DNA of 64,000 nucleotides from Bacillus sp. N13C7 (GCF_026790065.1 NZ_JALAMO010000005.1:1-64000), one strand, 5' to 3'; positions 1 through 9,368 are shown, numbered from the stretch's first letter. Translations and numbers: made by a program. The notes: a model not told the origin generated them from the letters alone.

Positions 1-34
1 CTTAGAGGGGATAATATCAGAATAGGGGGCTTTT

Positions 35-880
35 TTAATAGAGTTTCCAGACGACCTCTTTTGCCAGCTCGAAACGTTTTTCCGCCTCGCGCCAATCCAC
101 GACATTCCACCAATGATCAACGTAGCTCGCCCGGTCATTTTTGTACTGCAAATAGTAGGCATGTTCCCATACGTCAAGCGGTAAAAGAGGGATCACATCC
201 CATTGGCTGAAATGCTGGTGCTTTTCTGCAGTTAAAATCTCCAGCCGTCCCGATCGAGGCGCCCAGACCAAAATGGCCCAGCCGACACCTTCCACTTTTT
301 TAGCGGCCTGGGTAAAATGTTCTTTAAAAGCGGAATAGCTTCCAAATGAAAGATCAATCATTTGGAACAATGCACCCGTAGGGCGCCTTTTTCCGTTTGG
401 ATGCATTGAAAACCAGAAAATACTGTGCAAATAATGGCCGGCTCCATGGAATGCAAGCTCTCTTTCCCAATGAGTGACCAAATCAAAATTCTTTGATGCT
501 CTCGCTTTCTTAAGCTCTAATTCTGCTTTGTTCAGACCGTCAACATAGCTTTGATGATGCTTCGTATGGTGAAGGACCATAATCTCGCGTGAGATATAAG
601 GTTCTAAGGCAGAATATTTGTATGGAAGCTTTGGCAGTATATGTTTCCCTATTGGAACATAAGCACGTCTTTCACTTGTCTCCTCCGATTCTGTAATATC
701 CCGGTAAAGGGCAGCGGCCTGCTTATACCAATCTTCTTCTGTTGTTTGGTCATCTTCCAGTGTTTCAATTATTTGATTGATTTGATCTTCAAACTGATCA
801 AGCTGTCCTCGTTTTTCAATCTGATCCTTCAGGACTTCACACCAATTGAACATCTCTGTTTGATAAGATTCACGTTTCAT
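35..880 (-). CDS. sodF: Superoxide dismutase (Fe/Mn family) SodF
   Basis: SodF converts superoxide to hydrogen peroxide and oxygen in the cytoplasm. The 281-residue protein has an extra N-terminal segment of about 75 residues, rich in Glu/Gln and probably helical, before the standard SOD fold begins near GKHILPKLPY. Metal ligands can be placed at the LHHTKHH helix (about His104/105), His152 in HYLHSIFW, Asp236 and His240 in DVWEHAYY, followed by the family signature around YLQYKNDR. The start codon overlaps the 3' end of sqhC by 11 bp, so the two are probably translationally coupled in one transcript. Length, extension and position next to sqhC match B. subtilis sodF as I remember it. The choice between Fe and Mn cannot be made from sequence reading alone. 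Confidence 0.95.
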   Translation of the reverse strand: MKRESYQTEMFNWCEVLKDQIEKRGQLDQFEDQINQIIETLEDDQTTEEDWYKQAAALYRDITESEETSERRAYVPIGKHILPKLPYKYSALEPYISREIMVLHHTKHHQSYVDGLNKAELELKKARASKNFDLVTHWERELAFHGAGHYLHSIFWFSMHPNGKRRPTGALFQMIDLSFGSYSAFKEHFTQAAKKVEGVGWAILVWAPRSGRLEILTAEKHQHFSQWDVIPLLPLDVWEHAYYLQYKNDRASYVDHWWNVVDWREAEKRFELAKEVVWKLY

Positions 881-2765
881 TTGCTTTCTCCTTTTCAGCA
901 GAATTCAAATATCTTCCGACAGCCAGTAAAGAGAATACATATGGATAACTGTGATAACGGATATAAAATTGATTTGGCAATCCGATCCCAGCTGGATAGG
1001 CCAGGCTATCGGAGTCATGAGAACTGCTGTCAGTAAGGTATTGCATACCTTTCACAACTGATGGGTGTTCCGGATTTTCGTATGTGAGCAATGCATCTAA
1101 AGCCCAGGCTGTTTGCACAATGGTTCCTCTGTGAAGCGGGACGTACGTTTTGATTTCGGCGCTTCTGCAGGATTCCCCCCAGCTGCCGTCATCAAGCTGT
1201 ATGGATTTGAGCCAGCGCAGTGCCTTTTGTATAGCAGGATGCTTCCGGTCAACCCCGCAGGCATGCATACCAGTAAGAGCAGCCCATGTGCCGTAAATGT
1301 AGCAAACACCCCATCTCCCATACCATGACCCGTTTTGTTCTTGATGTTCGAAAAGCCAGTTCACAGCGCGTTGAATTTGTTGATGGTTCTCTGAGAAACC
1401 GGCTTTCTCGCCTAAAAAGTGCAGCACACGTCCGGTAAGATCGGCGGTAGAAGGGTCAACTGCCGCGTCCTCGGCAGATTCAAGCGGGAGAAGGCGGATC
1501 AGAGGATGGTTCACATTTTTTTCAAAGGCAGAAAATCCGCCATCGCGGTTTTGCATTGATAAAAGCCAAGACACGCCTCGCTCCCAAGCTGAAGGAGAAT
1601 AACTGCATGGAATCGCTTTTAAAACAGCAGCAGTGTCGTCACAGTCAGGATTATTTGTATTGATGTTTGAAAATCCCCAGCCGCCGGGTGCTGCATCCGG
1701 ATTTTTGACAGACCAATCTGCTATTTTTGTATGCTGGCGTTCTAGCAAAAAGGCGGCTGCTTTTGTAATAGAGCCGTCTGTTTCGGACACGCCGTTTTTT
1801 TGAAGGGCATAGCTGATCAGAGCCGTATCCCAAACCGTTGAAGTAGAGTTTTCCAGATACGGTATCCCGCTGCATTCTGTCACCAGCGATTTGATGCCCT
1901 TAATTGCTTTCTTAATGACCGGAGAGTGACGCGAGACACCAAGTGACAGGAGGCTGTAAACCATAAATATTGTTGCGCTCGCATAGCTGTACAATGTTCC
2001 GTCTTTTTCAATCCGGTCCAGCATATACGTTTTTGCTGTCTGTAAGCCCAGCTGCTGAAAAGCAAAAGGTGCACGAAAAATGTGTTTCCAATGTGACAAA
2101 ATAGACGTGAGATCTCTATCTTCAAAAGCATCAGATCGAAGCCAAGTGAAAGGGTTTTTTGTCATGTGCGGATCGAGATGGTGAAGAGACCGAATATTGC
2201 GGTTTTTAAGGGCGAATCGCTGATTGAGTGTTACAGCCATAGGAGCAAAATGAATTCGGGCATATGTGCTGAATTGATAAAAATGAACCGGTAATGTTGG
2301 GGGGAGCGCCATAAGTGATAATGGTAAATACATAATAGGCCAAGGGTACAGCCCATTCGCGGCAAGCATCCATTTTGTCATGAAATGAACAGGTCTCAGG
2401 CCGCCATGTGAAATGATAAATTGTTCAGCCTTTCTCATATGCGGATCAGATCTGTGAAAACATCCTGATGCCAGCATCCCGACATATCCCTGGACAGTAG
2501 CTGTTATATTTCCGCTCGTTTCATCGGGATAATTGAAGAATGTGCCGTCTGGCTGCTGTTTTTCCCGAATGCCTGCTGCAAGCGCTGATATTAGCCCTTT
2601 ATCATTCCCATCATTAAGTGAGGTGAGAAGCAAAATGAAAAACGAATTTGTCATAATTGGTCCTTCAAAGCAAAATGTCCACGAACCGTCAGCATTTTGC
2701 CTGTCTTTTAGCTCTGCAATGGTTTTCTTTTGATAACGCCTCACTTTCTCCTGAAGTGTGCCCAT
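870..2765 (-). CDS. sqhC: Squalene-hopene cyclase family; sporulenol synthase
   Basis: This is a class II terpene cyclase of about 631 residues. It carries the catalytic acidic motif DCDD (about residues 374-377, the family DXDD) and several QW-type repeats, for example QNADGSWTF, QNRDGGFSAF, QEQNGSWYGRW and QLDDGSWGES. In B. subtilis the enzyme cyclises tetraprenyl-beta-curcumene to sporulenol, giving C35 sporulenes of the spore. ATG at 2765 is chosen because AAGGAG lies 9 nt upstream; an ATG 24 nt further out lacks such a site. It is followed by sodF with an 11-bp overlap. Reaction and spore role come from family knowledge; only the motifs are seen here. Confidence 0.94.
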   Translation of the reverse strand: MGTLQEKVRRYQKKTIAELKDRQNADGSWTFCFEGPIMTNSFFILLLTSLNDGNDKGLISALAAGIREKQQPDGTFFNYPDETSGNITATVQGYVGMLASGCFHRSDPHMRKAEQFIISHGGLRPVHFMTKWMLAANGLYPWPIMYLPLSLMALPPTLPVHFYQFSTYARIHFAPMAVTLNQRFALKNRNIRSLHHLDPHMTKNPFTWLRSDAFEDRDLTSILSHWKHIFRAPFAFQQLGLQTAKTYMLDRIEKDGTLYSYASATIFMVYSLLSLGVSRHSPVIKKAIKGIKSLVTECSGIPYLENSTSTVWDTALISYALQKNGVSETDGSITKAAAFLLERQHTKIADWSVKNPDAAPGGWGFSNINTNNPDCDDTAAVLKAIPCSYSPSAWERGVSWLLSMQNRDGGFSAFEKNVNHPLIRLLPLESAEDAAVDPSTADLTGRVLHFLGEKAGFSENHQQIQRAVNWLFEHQEQNGSWYGRWGVCYIYGTWAALTGMHACGVDRKHPAIQKALRWLKSIQLDDGSWGESCRSAEIKTYVPLHRGTIVQTAWALDALLTYENPEHPSVVKGMQYLTDSSSHDSDSLAYPAGIGLPNQFYIRYHSYPYVFSLLAVGRYLNSAEKEKANET

Positions 2766-2827
2766 CTCGCTCAACTCCTTCAGAAGCATATATATTCAGC
2801 GTTTTTAACCGCCATTACAGAAAGAAA

Positions 2828-2852
2828 AAAACTGCTGGCAGGCAGCAGTTTT
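2828..2852 (-). terminator. Intrinsic terminator of dhaS
   Basis: On the minus strand the sequence reads AAACTGCTG-CCTG-CCAGCAGTTTTTTT, a 9-bp stem with a T run, directly after the dhaS stop codon and before sqhC. Confidence 0.85.
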
Positions 2853-2865
2853 TGTGAAATGCATA

Positions 2866-4353
2866 TTAGTCTTCGAGATTAATCCATACACTTTTGACTT
2901 CTGTGTAGTTATCTAAGGCATATGATCCCATTTCTCTTCCAAGTCCGGACTGTTTATAACCGCCAAACGGAGATGCCGCGTCAAACACGTTATAGCAGTT
3001 CACCCAGACGGTTCCGGCTTGAAGACGGTCCGCGATATAGTGGGCCTGCTTGACGTTCTCTGTCCATAGTCCGGCTGCGAGTCCATATTCTGAATGGTTC
3101 GCCCGTTCAATCACTTCGTCAACTGTTTCATATGGAATCGCAGTCAGCACCGGTCCGAAAATTTCTTCTTTTGCGATGGTCATCTCATCTTCCACATTCG
3201 CAAACACAGTCGGTGCGACAAAATATCCTTCTTCAAAAGGGCAGCTTCCGCCTGTCACAGCTTTAGCTCCTTCATCTTTTCCTTTTTGAATATAGGAAAG
3301 AACGCGTTCGTGCTGCTCCTTGCTTACGAGAGGACCGATTTGTGTATCCTTATGAAGTCCCGCTCCTTGACGGAGTGATTCAGCATAGGACACCATCTCA
3401 TTTACCACTTCATCATACTGGTCTTTATGAATGAAAACGCGTGAGCCCGCACAGCAGACTTGGCCTTGATTAAACATTACGCCGTTTAAAGCGCCTGGAA
3501 TTGCTTTCTTCAAATTCGCATCAGGCAGAAGGATATTAGGGGATTTACCGCCCAGCTCCAATGTAACGCGTTTTATGCTTTTTGCAGCGGTAGACATGAT
3601 TTTCTTGCCGATTTCAGTGGAACCGGTAAAGGCAATTTTATCAACCGCTTCGTGGTTCGTCAGTGCTTCTCCTGCATCTTCACCGAATCCTGGGATGATG
3701 TTGATGACACCGTCAGGGAAACCGGCTTGGTCAATTAATTCTGCCAAATAAAGAGCTGAAAGCGGTGTTTGCTCAGCCGGTTTAAGCACAATTGTACAGC
3801 CTGTTGCAAGAGCTGCGCCCATTTTCCACATTGCCATCAGGAGCGGGAAATTCCATGGAATGATCTGGCCGACGACGCCGACAGGCTCATGGCGCGTATA
3901 ATTAAAATAGGCGCCGGAAACCGGGATCGTCTGTCCAGTTATTTTTGTGCACCAGCCGGCGTAATAGCGCATATGCTCAATAGCCAGCGGAATATCTCCA
4001 TTCGTCGTTTCATTTATCGGTTTTCCGTTATCAAGCGTTTCAAGCTGAGCAAGCTCAGTTTCATGCTCTTCCATTAAGTCAGCCAGCTTATACATCAGTC
4101 TGCTTCTCGAAGCTGGAGACATTGTTCTCCATTCACCTTGGTCAAAGGCTTTCCGGGCAGCTTTAACCGCTTTGTCCACATCTGCAGCCTGGGCTTCATA
4201 CAGCGTCATCAATGTTTCGCCGGTCGCCGGGTTGGGAGTGTCAAAGGTGGCCCCTGAGGCACTAGGAACAAACTTTCCGTCAATATAAAGCTTCTTTGTT
4301 CCCTGTAAAAAAGTCTCCAGCCTTTTCGTCACTTGCATCGTTAAAGAACTCAT
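2866..4353 (-). CDS. dhaS: Aldehyde dehydrogenase DhaS
   Basis: This is an NAD(P)-dependent aldehyde dehydrogenase of 495 residues that oxidises aldehydes to carboxylic acids. Visible motifs are the PWNFPLLM cofactor segment, the glutamate motif in VTLELGGKSPN, the catalytic cysteine region FNQGQVCCAGSR, and the C-terminal NCYNVFDAASPFGGYKQSG signature. The start at 4353 (MSSLTMQ) has GGAGG 10 nt upstream; a longer frame to 4374 exists but has a poorer context. The physiological substrate cannot be told from sequence. It stands alone, with its own terminator before sqhC. Confidence 0.93.
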   Translation of the reverse strand: MSSLTMQVTKRLETFLQGTKKLYIDGKFVPSASGATFDTPNPATGETLMTLYEAQAADVDKAVKAARKAFDQGEWRTMSPASRSRLMYKLADLMEEHETELAQLETLDNGKPINETTNGDIPLAIEHMRYYAGWCTKITGQTIPVSGAYFNYTRHEPVGVVGQIIPWNFPLLMAMWKMGAALATGCTIVLKPAEQTPLSALYLAELIDQAGFPDGVINIIPGFGEDAGEALTNHEAVDKIAFTGSTEIGKKIMSTAAKSIKRVTLELGGKSPNILLPDANLKKAIPGALNGVMFNQGQVCCAGSRVFIHKDQYDEVVNEMVSYAESLRQGAGLHKDTQIGPLVSKEQHERVLSYIQKGKDEGAKAVTGGSCPFEEGYFVAPTVFANVEDEMTIAKEEIFGPVLTAIPYETVDEVIERANHSEYGLAAGLWTENVKQAHYIADRLQAGTVWVNCYNVFDAASPFGGYKQSGLGREMGSYALDNYTEVKSVWINLED

Positions 4354-4582
4354 TCGTAACAAACCTCCAGTCAATTTTTATGGTCTGTTCTGAGATTCTT
4401 GGTGATAGCACATCGATTCCTTGATTACATAGCAGAAATAAGCTGTGATTTTTTCTATAAGCGTAAGCGTATACAAACATTCTATAATAGAAAACAAGGC
4501 AAAATCAATGAATAACCGATATTGCAATTTATAAAAGAAAAAAGCTACAATAAGCTTATAGATAAGTAAAGGAGATTACATC

Positions 4583-4786
4583 ATGATTCATAATAATTGG
4601 CTTGAAAAAGAAACAATCAAAAAGGTAAAATGTGTGCAGACAAACGCAAAAAAATATATCGTGAACCGCGTTTTAACTCCCGGAAAAGAATATGAAGTAA
4701 AAAATGAAACAGAGGAGTTTCTGTTTGTGGTCGACAATACGAATAAAGTCGGCGGCTATTATAAAGAATACTTCGAAGAGATGTAA
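4583..4786 (+). CDS. yozC: Small conserved protein YozC
   Basis: This is a 67-residue charged protein of unknown function with a strong site (AAGGAG, 8 nt before ATG). The sequence is Lys/Glu/Asn-rich with no signal peptide or membrane segment, and a central stretch (YIVNRVLTPGKEYEV) that could form a small beta barrel. It is monocistronic with its own terminator. The name rests on position between dhaS and yozO and on length, as recalled from B. subtilis 168. Confidence 0.85.
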   Translation: MIHNNWLEKETIKKVKCVQTNAKKYIVNRVLTPGKEYEVKNETEEFLFVVDNTNKVGGYYKEYFEEM

Positions 4787-4818
4787 TGCTTGAAGATCTT
4801 TTAAAGCAGATGTAGAGA

Positions 4819-4846
4819 AAACCGCAGCTCAGCTGCGGTTTTTTTC
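4819..4846 (+). terminator. Terminator of yozC
   Basis: AACCGCAGCT-C-AGCTGCGGTT followed by seven T residues forms a perfect 10-bp stem about 33 bp after the yozC stop. The remaining stretch to 5128 is A/T-rich and shows no gene. Confidence 0.9.
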
Positions 4847-5128
4847 TATAGGTAAAGAATGGAAAAATGAAACAAAATCAATGAAAGCTTTAAAAAACCG
4901 CTTTTTTAAAAAAACATTGCTGAATATTGAAACTTTTTTCTCTATATGTGCGTATTACTTGATGACAAAAGCACAAAGACGAAAAACAAATCAAAAATTT
5001 GAAAAATGTAATCTGTTCGTAATGGTTTAAATGTCTTCCATGTCGTATTCTTATATAGGGATAAAGGACTTATTTTTAAGTAATGAATGATAAAACAAAT
5101 AGATAAATGCAGAAAGAGGGGTTCTTCA

Positions 5129-5473
5129 TTGGGTATTTTTTCTGTTAGCAGATCAACGGACGCAAAGAAGCTTGAAGCTCTGCTCGTTGAAGGGGAAAGA
5201 ATAGAATCGATTTATAAGCTCCGCGTTGACCAAATTTGCTTTACAAATAAACGGATCATTTTCTTTGACAATAAAATGTTTTCTAAAAAGAAGGTTCGTG
5301 TATTTCTTCCATATAAAACAATTGAAAGCTTTGCGATTCAGGAAGCAGGCATGTTTGATCCGGACACCGGGCTTTTATTGATGACAAGAAGCAAAACCTT
5401 TGAATTAGAATTTGCAAAAGACACCGATTTAAGCGAAGTTCAAGCGGTGCTGACAAAACACTTGTGCAGCTGA
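5129..5473 (+). CDS. yozO: PH-like domain protein YozO
   Basis: This small cytoplasmic protein of 114 residues resembles bacterial pleckstrin-homology-like (YokE/YozO type) domains: alternating beta strands such as VRVFLPYKTIESFAIQE and FELEFAKDTD, ending in a short helix. Translation most likely starts at TTG 5129 (LGIFSVSR, read as Met), which has AGAGGGG 8 nt upstream. An ATG at 5087 in the same frame has no ribosome site. Function is unknown; family members are linked to general stress and membrane association. A weak hairpin and then a strong one follow. Confidence 0.85.
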   Translation: MGIFSVSRSTDAKKLEALLVEGERIESIYKLRVDQICFTNKRIIFFDNKMFSKKKVRVFLPYKTIESFAIQEAGMFDPDTGLLLMTRSKTFELEFAKDTDLSEVQAVLTKHLCS

Positions 5474-5520
5474 ATATTTGATGAGCCAGCCGTTCAAAAA
5501 TGGTTAGGCTTTTTTTATAT

Positions 5521-5556
5521 AAACAGAGCAGGGCGCAAATGCCCTGTTCTGTTTTA
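5521..5556. terminator. Strong hairpin after yozO
   Basis: AACAGAGCAGGGC-GCAAAT-GCCCTGTTCTGTT forms a stem of about 12 bp with one bulge and is T-rich on the plus side, suitable as a terminator. A weaker hairpin (AGCC..GGCT plus T run) lies just upstream at about 5482-5516. Confidence 0.75.
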
Positions 5557-5653
5557 CGACATATTCTAAGCTGAAGTAATTTACCTTTCTATCAAAGCTC
5601 ACATGTTTGACAGGCGGCAAAACGGGAAACAGGATAGAAAGGAGAGGATACAC

Positions 5654-6145
5654 ATGGCATTGACTAAAGACCAAAAACAGCATCTCTACCATAAATTGCT
5701 CGATATGCAAAAAGAATTATCTGGTGAGAAAAAGGAAACAGAATCAATGACGGAAGAAGTAGGGGAGCTTTCCAATGGGGTCGATAACCATATGGGAGAT
5801 CACGGCACGATCGTCACAGACCGAATGACAGATCAAACGGTAAGAGAGATTGACCGGGAGCTGTTAGAGGAGGTCAACCATGCATTACAAAAAATGAAAG
5901 ACGGAACGTACGGAGTGTGTGAAAAAACCGGCAAAGACATTCCTTACGAAAGACTTGAAGCGGTACCCTATGCAAGAATGACAGTTGAGGCCCAAGCTGA
6001 TATGGAGGATGATGTTGAGACAGATGCTCCGTCATTTGAAAGAGAGTTTCACGAACAGGTAAAAGATCTATCTAATAAAGAAACAGTCGACCAAAAAAGC
6101 TCACAGACATATGAAATTTTGGATCGTGAACAAGATTCGAAGTGA
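5654..6145 (+). CDS. yocK: DksA/TraR-like stress protein YocK
   Basis: This is a 163-residue acidic protein of the DksA/TraR (general stress protein 16O) group. An N-terminal helical coiled-coil segment (about residues 1-80) is followed by the C-terminal zinc-finger region around DGTYGVCEKTGKDIPYERLEA. Only one of the four zinc-binding cysteines of classical DksA is visible (GVCEKTG), so the finger is degenerate, as in other Bacillus family members. The ATG at 5654 is preceded by AAAGGAGAGG; the longer frame from 5603 is unsupported. In B. subtilis the family is linked to sigma-B stress or sporulation; the sequence does not show which applies here. Confidence 0.88.
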   Translation: MALTKDQKQHLYHKLLDMQKELSGEKKETESMTEEVGELSNGVDNHMGDHGTIVTDRMTDQTVREIDRELLEEVNHALQKMKDGTYGVCEKTGKDIPYERLEAVPYARMTVEAQADMEDDVETDAPSFEREFHEQVKDLSNKETVDQKSSQTYEILDREQDSK

Positions 6146-6223
6146 AAATAGCAGGCAGGTACACCGATATGAGGGGTACTTGCTTTTTTTTTGAAAAAAA
6201 ATCTCACATTCAAAATAAAGTGA

Positions 6224-6266
6224 TTGACTTCGAGTAAAAAAGAAAGTAACATACTATTTGTAAGTA
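6224..6266 (+). promoter_or_regulatory. azoR1 promoter with YodB-type operator
   Basis: TTGACT (6224-6229) and TAACAT (6247-6252) are separated by 17 bp. Overlapping the -10 is TACTATTTGTAAGTA (6252-6266), a TACT-N7-AGTA inverted repeat that matches the YodB (DUF24/MarR-type quinone-diamide sensor) boxes I remember at azoR1 and yodC. Repression relieved by quinones or diamide is inferred. Confidence 0.75.
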
Positions 6267-6296
6267 AATATAAAAAGTTTACCGGGAGGAATACAA

Positions 6297-6923
6297 ATGT
6301 CTACAGTTTTATTTGTAAAATCAAGTGACCGTACAGCTGAAGAAGGCGTTTCAACGAAACTTTATGAAGCTTTCTTAGCTGCTTATAAAGAAAACAACCC
6401 TAATGATGAAGTGGTTGAATTAGATCTTCATAAAGAAAACCTTCCTTACCTTGGAAGAGATATGATTAACGGAACATTTAAAGCAGGCCAAGGAATGGAA
6501 ATGACAGAAGAAGAGAAAAAACAAGCTGCAATTGCTGACAAATATCTGAATCAGTTTGTAAAAGCTGACAAAGTTGTTTTCGCATTCCCGCTTTGGAACT
6601 TCACAGTGCCGGCAGTGCTTCATACTTATGTTGATTACCTGTCTCGTGCAGGCGTTACATTCAAATACACACAAGAAGGACCAGTTGGTTTAATGGGCGG
6701 CAAAAAAGTTGCGCTTCTTAACGCGCGCGGCGGCATCTACTCTGAAGGACCAATGGCTTCTCTTGAAATGTCATTAAACTTCATGAAAACTGTTCTTGGT
6801 TTCTGGGGTGTTCAAGACTTGCACACAGTTGTCATCGAAGGACATAACGCAGCGCCTGATCAAGCGCAAGAAATCGTTGAAAAAGGTTTACAAGAAGCAA
6901 AAGATCTTGCTGCAAAATTCTAA
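6297..6923 (+). CDS. azoR1: FMN-dependent NADH-azoreductase AzoR1
   Basis: This is a flavodoxin-fold quinone reductase/azoreductase of 208 residues. The N-terminal flavin-phosphate region begins STVLFVKSSDR. FPLWNFTVPAVLHTYVDY supplies the conserved substrate/FMN segment, and LNARGGIYSEGP the second FMN loop. It performs two-electron NADH reduction of quinones and azo compounds in the cytoplasm, detoxifying electrophiles. Synteny and length match yocJ/azoR1. The GGGAGG site is 8 nt before ATG, the YodB-like operator is upstream, and an intrinsic terminator follows. Confidence 0.94.
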   Translation: MSTVLFVKSSDRTAEEGVSTKLYEAFLAAYKENNPNDEVVELDLHKENLPYLGRDMINGTFKAGQGMEMTEEEKKQAAIADKYLNQFVKADKVVFAFPLWNFTVPAVLHTYVDYLSRAGVTFKYTQEGPVGLMGGKKVALLNARGGIYSEGPMASLEMSLNFMKTVLGFWGVQDLHTVVIEGHNAAPDQAQEIVEKGLQEAKDLAAKF

Positions 6924-6930
6924 TCAAGTC

Positions 6931-6961
6931 AAAACTCCTATCCATGCGATAGGAGTTTTTA
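6931..6961 (+). terminator. Terminator of azoR1
   Basis: AAAACTCCTAT-CCATGCG-ATAGGAGTTTTT forms an 11-bp stem with a T tail right after the azoR1 stop codon. Confidence 0.9.
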
Positions 6962-7120
6962 GTATACATATTATATAGAAGAAAGTGATAATTTCTTTTC
7001 GCTATAATGGCTGTTTTTTCTATTGTAATATATTTTTGATTGTCGAATGATCGAATATAATAGCGAAATAACAGTTTTAATGGCTGAGAAAAAGTTTTTC
7101 TAAACAATTGTTTTGGCCCC

Positions 7121-7149
7121 TTGATAAAAAACGTCTGATGGTGTACTAT
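7121..7149 (+). promoter_or_regulatory. Sigma-A promoter of 6S-2 RNA
   Basis: TTGATA (7121-7126) and TACTAT (7144-7149) are separated by 17 bp, placing transcription start near 7157 with no open reading frame directly downstream. Confidence 0.75.
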
Positions 7150-7156
7150 ATAAAAG

Positions 7157-7366
7157 AAGCTACTTTGTACGTATTGTTAATTAAGTTTTAACCTTTAAGC
7201 TGTAATAGGGAGTTTTATATCGAAGCCGGAATGTCATGCCTCCATTGCAGGGGACGACAGGAACGTTTCTGCAAACACCCACTTTGAGGAGTGGTGGTTT
7301 AAAACTTTCTTACTTGCATACGGCAAGACGTAGCGAAAGCCATTTCCTTTTGGAAATGGCTTTTTA
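7157..7366 (+). ncRNA. bsrB: 6S-2 RNA (BsrB), RNA polymerase-binding regulatory RNA
   Basis: The interval between azoR1 (yocJ) and recQ (yocI) is where B. subtilis encodes its second 6S RNA. A good sigma-A promoter lies upstream, the roughly 210-nt transcript has no ORF, and it ends in AGCCATTTCC-TTT-TGGAAATGGCTTTTT (7337-7366), a clear terminator. 6S RNAs mimic an open promoter and sequester sigma-A RNA polymerase. I identify it by position, length and promoter/terminator layout; I did not fold it fully. Confidence 0.82.
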
Positions 7367-7479
7367 ATTTATCTAAAAAGGTTTGGTATAGTGAAAATTC
7401 AATTTCTGTGTGAAAGAAATGAAGGCCGCTTTTATATGATATGATGGGAGAAATTGAACAAAAAGCGAGGTTTACACGT

Positions 7480-9255
7480 ATGTTACATAGAGCCCAATCC
7501 CTTTTGGCCCATTATTTCGGTTATGAAAACCTTCGCAGCGGCCAGGAGGAAGCGATCCGCTCGGTGACCGAAGAAAGGCAAAATACAATCTGCATAATGC
7601 CGACGGGAGGAGGCAAATCGATTTGCTATCAAATTCCGGCACTGATGTTTGAAGGGACAACGATCGTCATTTCGCCTTTGATTTCCTTGATGAAAGATCA
7701 GGTCGATGCGTTGGAAGAAGCGGGGATTCACGCTGCCTACATTAACAGCACACAATCCAATCAGGAAATACATGAGAGGCTGAACGGGCTTAAAGAAGGG
7801 GCTTATAAGCTTTTTTACATTACACCGGAACGATTAACGTCTACGGAGTTTATTCGGATTTTGCAGGGCATTGATGTTCCTTTGGTTGCAATAGACGAGG
7901 CGCACTGTATTTCTCAATGGGGCCACGATTTTAGGCCCAGCTACAGAAATATTGAGATATTGTTCCGAGAATTACATGCCAAACCTGTCATCATGGCATT
8001 GACAGCAACAGCAACGCCCGAGGTCCATGAGGATATCTGCAGACAGCTCCATATTCAAAAAGAAAACACGGTATATACGGGTTTTTCCCGAGAGAACTTA
8101 ACCTTTAAAGTAGTAAAAGGAGAAAATAAAGATCGATTTATTGATGAATATGTGCAAAAAAACAAACATGAAGCAGGCATTGTCTATACAGCGACCAGAA
8201 AAGAAGCTGATCGGATTTATGAGAGGTTGAAACGAAATCAGATCAGTGCAGGCCGGTATCACGGGGGCTTGGCTGATGAAGTCAGAAAAGAGCAGCAGGA
8301 AAGGTTTCTTAATGATGAGCTGCAAGTAATGGTGGCAACCTCTGCTTTTGGAATGGGCATTGATAAATCAAATATTAGATTTGTTCTTCATGCCCAAATT
8401 CCGAAAGATATGGAAAGCTACTATCAAGAGGCTGGACGAGCTGGACGGGACGGGCTTGACAGCGAATGTGTTCTCCTGTTTTCACCGCAGGATATTATGG
8501 TGCAGCGTTTTTTAATTGAACAATCAGAGCATGAAGAGAAACAAAAACGGGATTTAAAAAAACTGAGACAAATGGTTGACTATTGCCACACGGAGGATTG
8601 TCTGCAGCGGTTTATCCTGATGTATTTCGGAGAAAAGGAGCCTGATGTATGCGGACAGTGCGGAAACTGCACTGATACAAGGGCTGCCCATGACGTGACA
8701 CGGGAGGCGCAAATGGTCTTATCGTGTATCATTCGCATGAAAGAACGGTTTGGCAAGACGATCGTTGCCCAAGTGCTCGCCGGATCTAAAAATAAAAAAG
8801 TTCTTGAGAACGGCTTTGCCGGTCTCTCAACATACGGGATATTAAAACACCAATCAGTAGGGGAAATCAGCGATTTTATCGAATTTCTTATTTCTGACGA
8901 TTTCATCAGGATGTCTGACGGGACATTTCCGACTCTTTTTGTCAGCAGTAAAGGAAGGAACGTGCTTAGAGGAGAATTATCAGTCACAAGAAAAGAAGCA
9001 TTAAAAGCGGCAGCCATTACTGAAAATGACGAGCTGTTTGAACGACTGCGCATGGTTCGCAAAGAAATTGCAGCAGAGCAGGGAGTTCCGCCTTTTGTCG
9101 TTTTTTCTGATCAAACGTTAAAAGAAATGTCAGGCAAACAGCCCGTAAATGATGAGGAACTTTTGTCTATAAAAGGCGTCGGAGAACAAAAAAGAGCAAA
9201 ATACGGCCGGCTTTTTTTACAAGAAATACAAGCTTATGCAGGGATGACAGACTAA
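7480..9255 (+). CDS. recQ: ATP-dependent DNA helicase RecQ (YocI)
   Basis: This is a superfamily 2, 3'-5' DNA helicase of 591 residues that processes stalled forks and resects ends with RecJ. Domains in order: helicase core with Walker A (PTGGGKS) and DEAH box (IDEAHCISQWGHDFR); second RecA fold with the arginine region YYQEAGRAGRDG; zinc-binding RQC segment with cysteines in DYCHTEDCLQRF and CGQCGNCTD; winged helix; and a C-terminal HRDC domain (about residues 515-590). The ATG at 7480 gives the length known for B. subtilis YocI; an in-frame ATG at 7441 adds 13 residues without a better site. No strong terminator follows. Confidence 0.95.
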   Translation: MLHRAQSLLAHYFGYENLRSGQEEAIRSVTEERQNTICIMPTGGGKSICYQIPALMFEGTTIVISPLISLMKDQVDALEEAGIHAAYINSTQSNQEIHERLNGLKEGAYKLFYITPERLTSTEFIRILQGIDVPLVAIDEAHCISQWGHDFRPSYRNIEILFRELHAKPVIMALTATATPEVHEDICRQLHIQKENTVYTGFSRENLTFKVVKGENKDRFIDEYVQKNKHEAGIVYTATRKEADRIYERLKRNQISAGRYHGGLADEVRKEQQERFLNDELQVMVATSAFGMGIDKSNIRFVLHAQIPKDMESYYQEAGRAGRDGLDSECVLLFSPQDIMVQRFLIEQSEHEEKQKRDLKKLRQMVDYCHTEDCLQRFILMYFGEKEPDVCGQCGNCTDTRAAHDVTREAQMVLSCIIRMKERFGKTIVAQVLAGSKNKKVLENGFAGLSTYGILKHQSVGEISDFIEFLISDDFIRMSDGTFPTLFVSSKGRNVLRGELSVTRKEALKAAAITENDELFERLRMVRKEIAAEQGVPPFVVFSDQTLKEMSGKQPVNDEELLSIKGVGEQKRAKYGRLFLQEIQAYAGMTD

Positions 9256-9324
9256 AAAAACAGAAAATCAATCTTTTTTTCTATAAAAAACACATTTTAT
9301 TTTCTCTTTTTTGGTTCACATCAA

Positions 9325-9368
9325 AAAGACTTGCGAAGCCTATTATATCAAGGGTTCAGCAAGTCTTT
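9325..9368. other. Inverted repeat between recQ and yocH
   Basis: AAAGACTTGC (9325-9334) and GCAAGTCTTT (9359-9368) are perfectly complementary with a 24-nt loop. Only a short T run follows, so it may be a weak recQ terminator or a structure upstream of the yocH promoter. Confidence 0.5.

Noticed and set aside
7160..7366. Riboswitch controlling recQ
   Set aside because: The transcript ends in a terminator with its own promoter and is at the known 6S-2 position; recQ starts 114 bp further on.
8580..9062. 160-residue minus-strand open frame inside recQ
   Set aside because: Antisense to the RQC/HRDC-coding part of recQ; no ribosome site, no recognisable domain, composition of a complementary-strand shadow.
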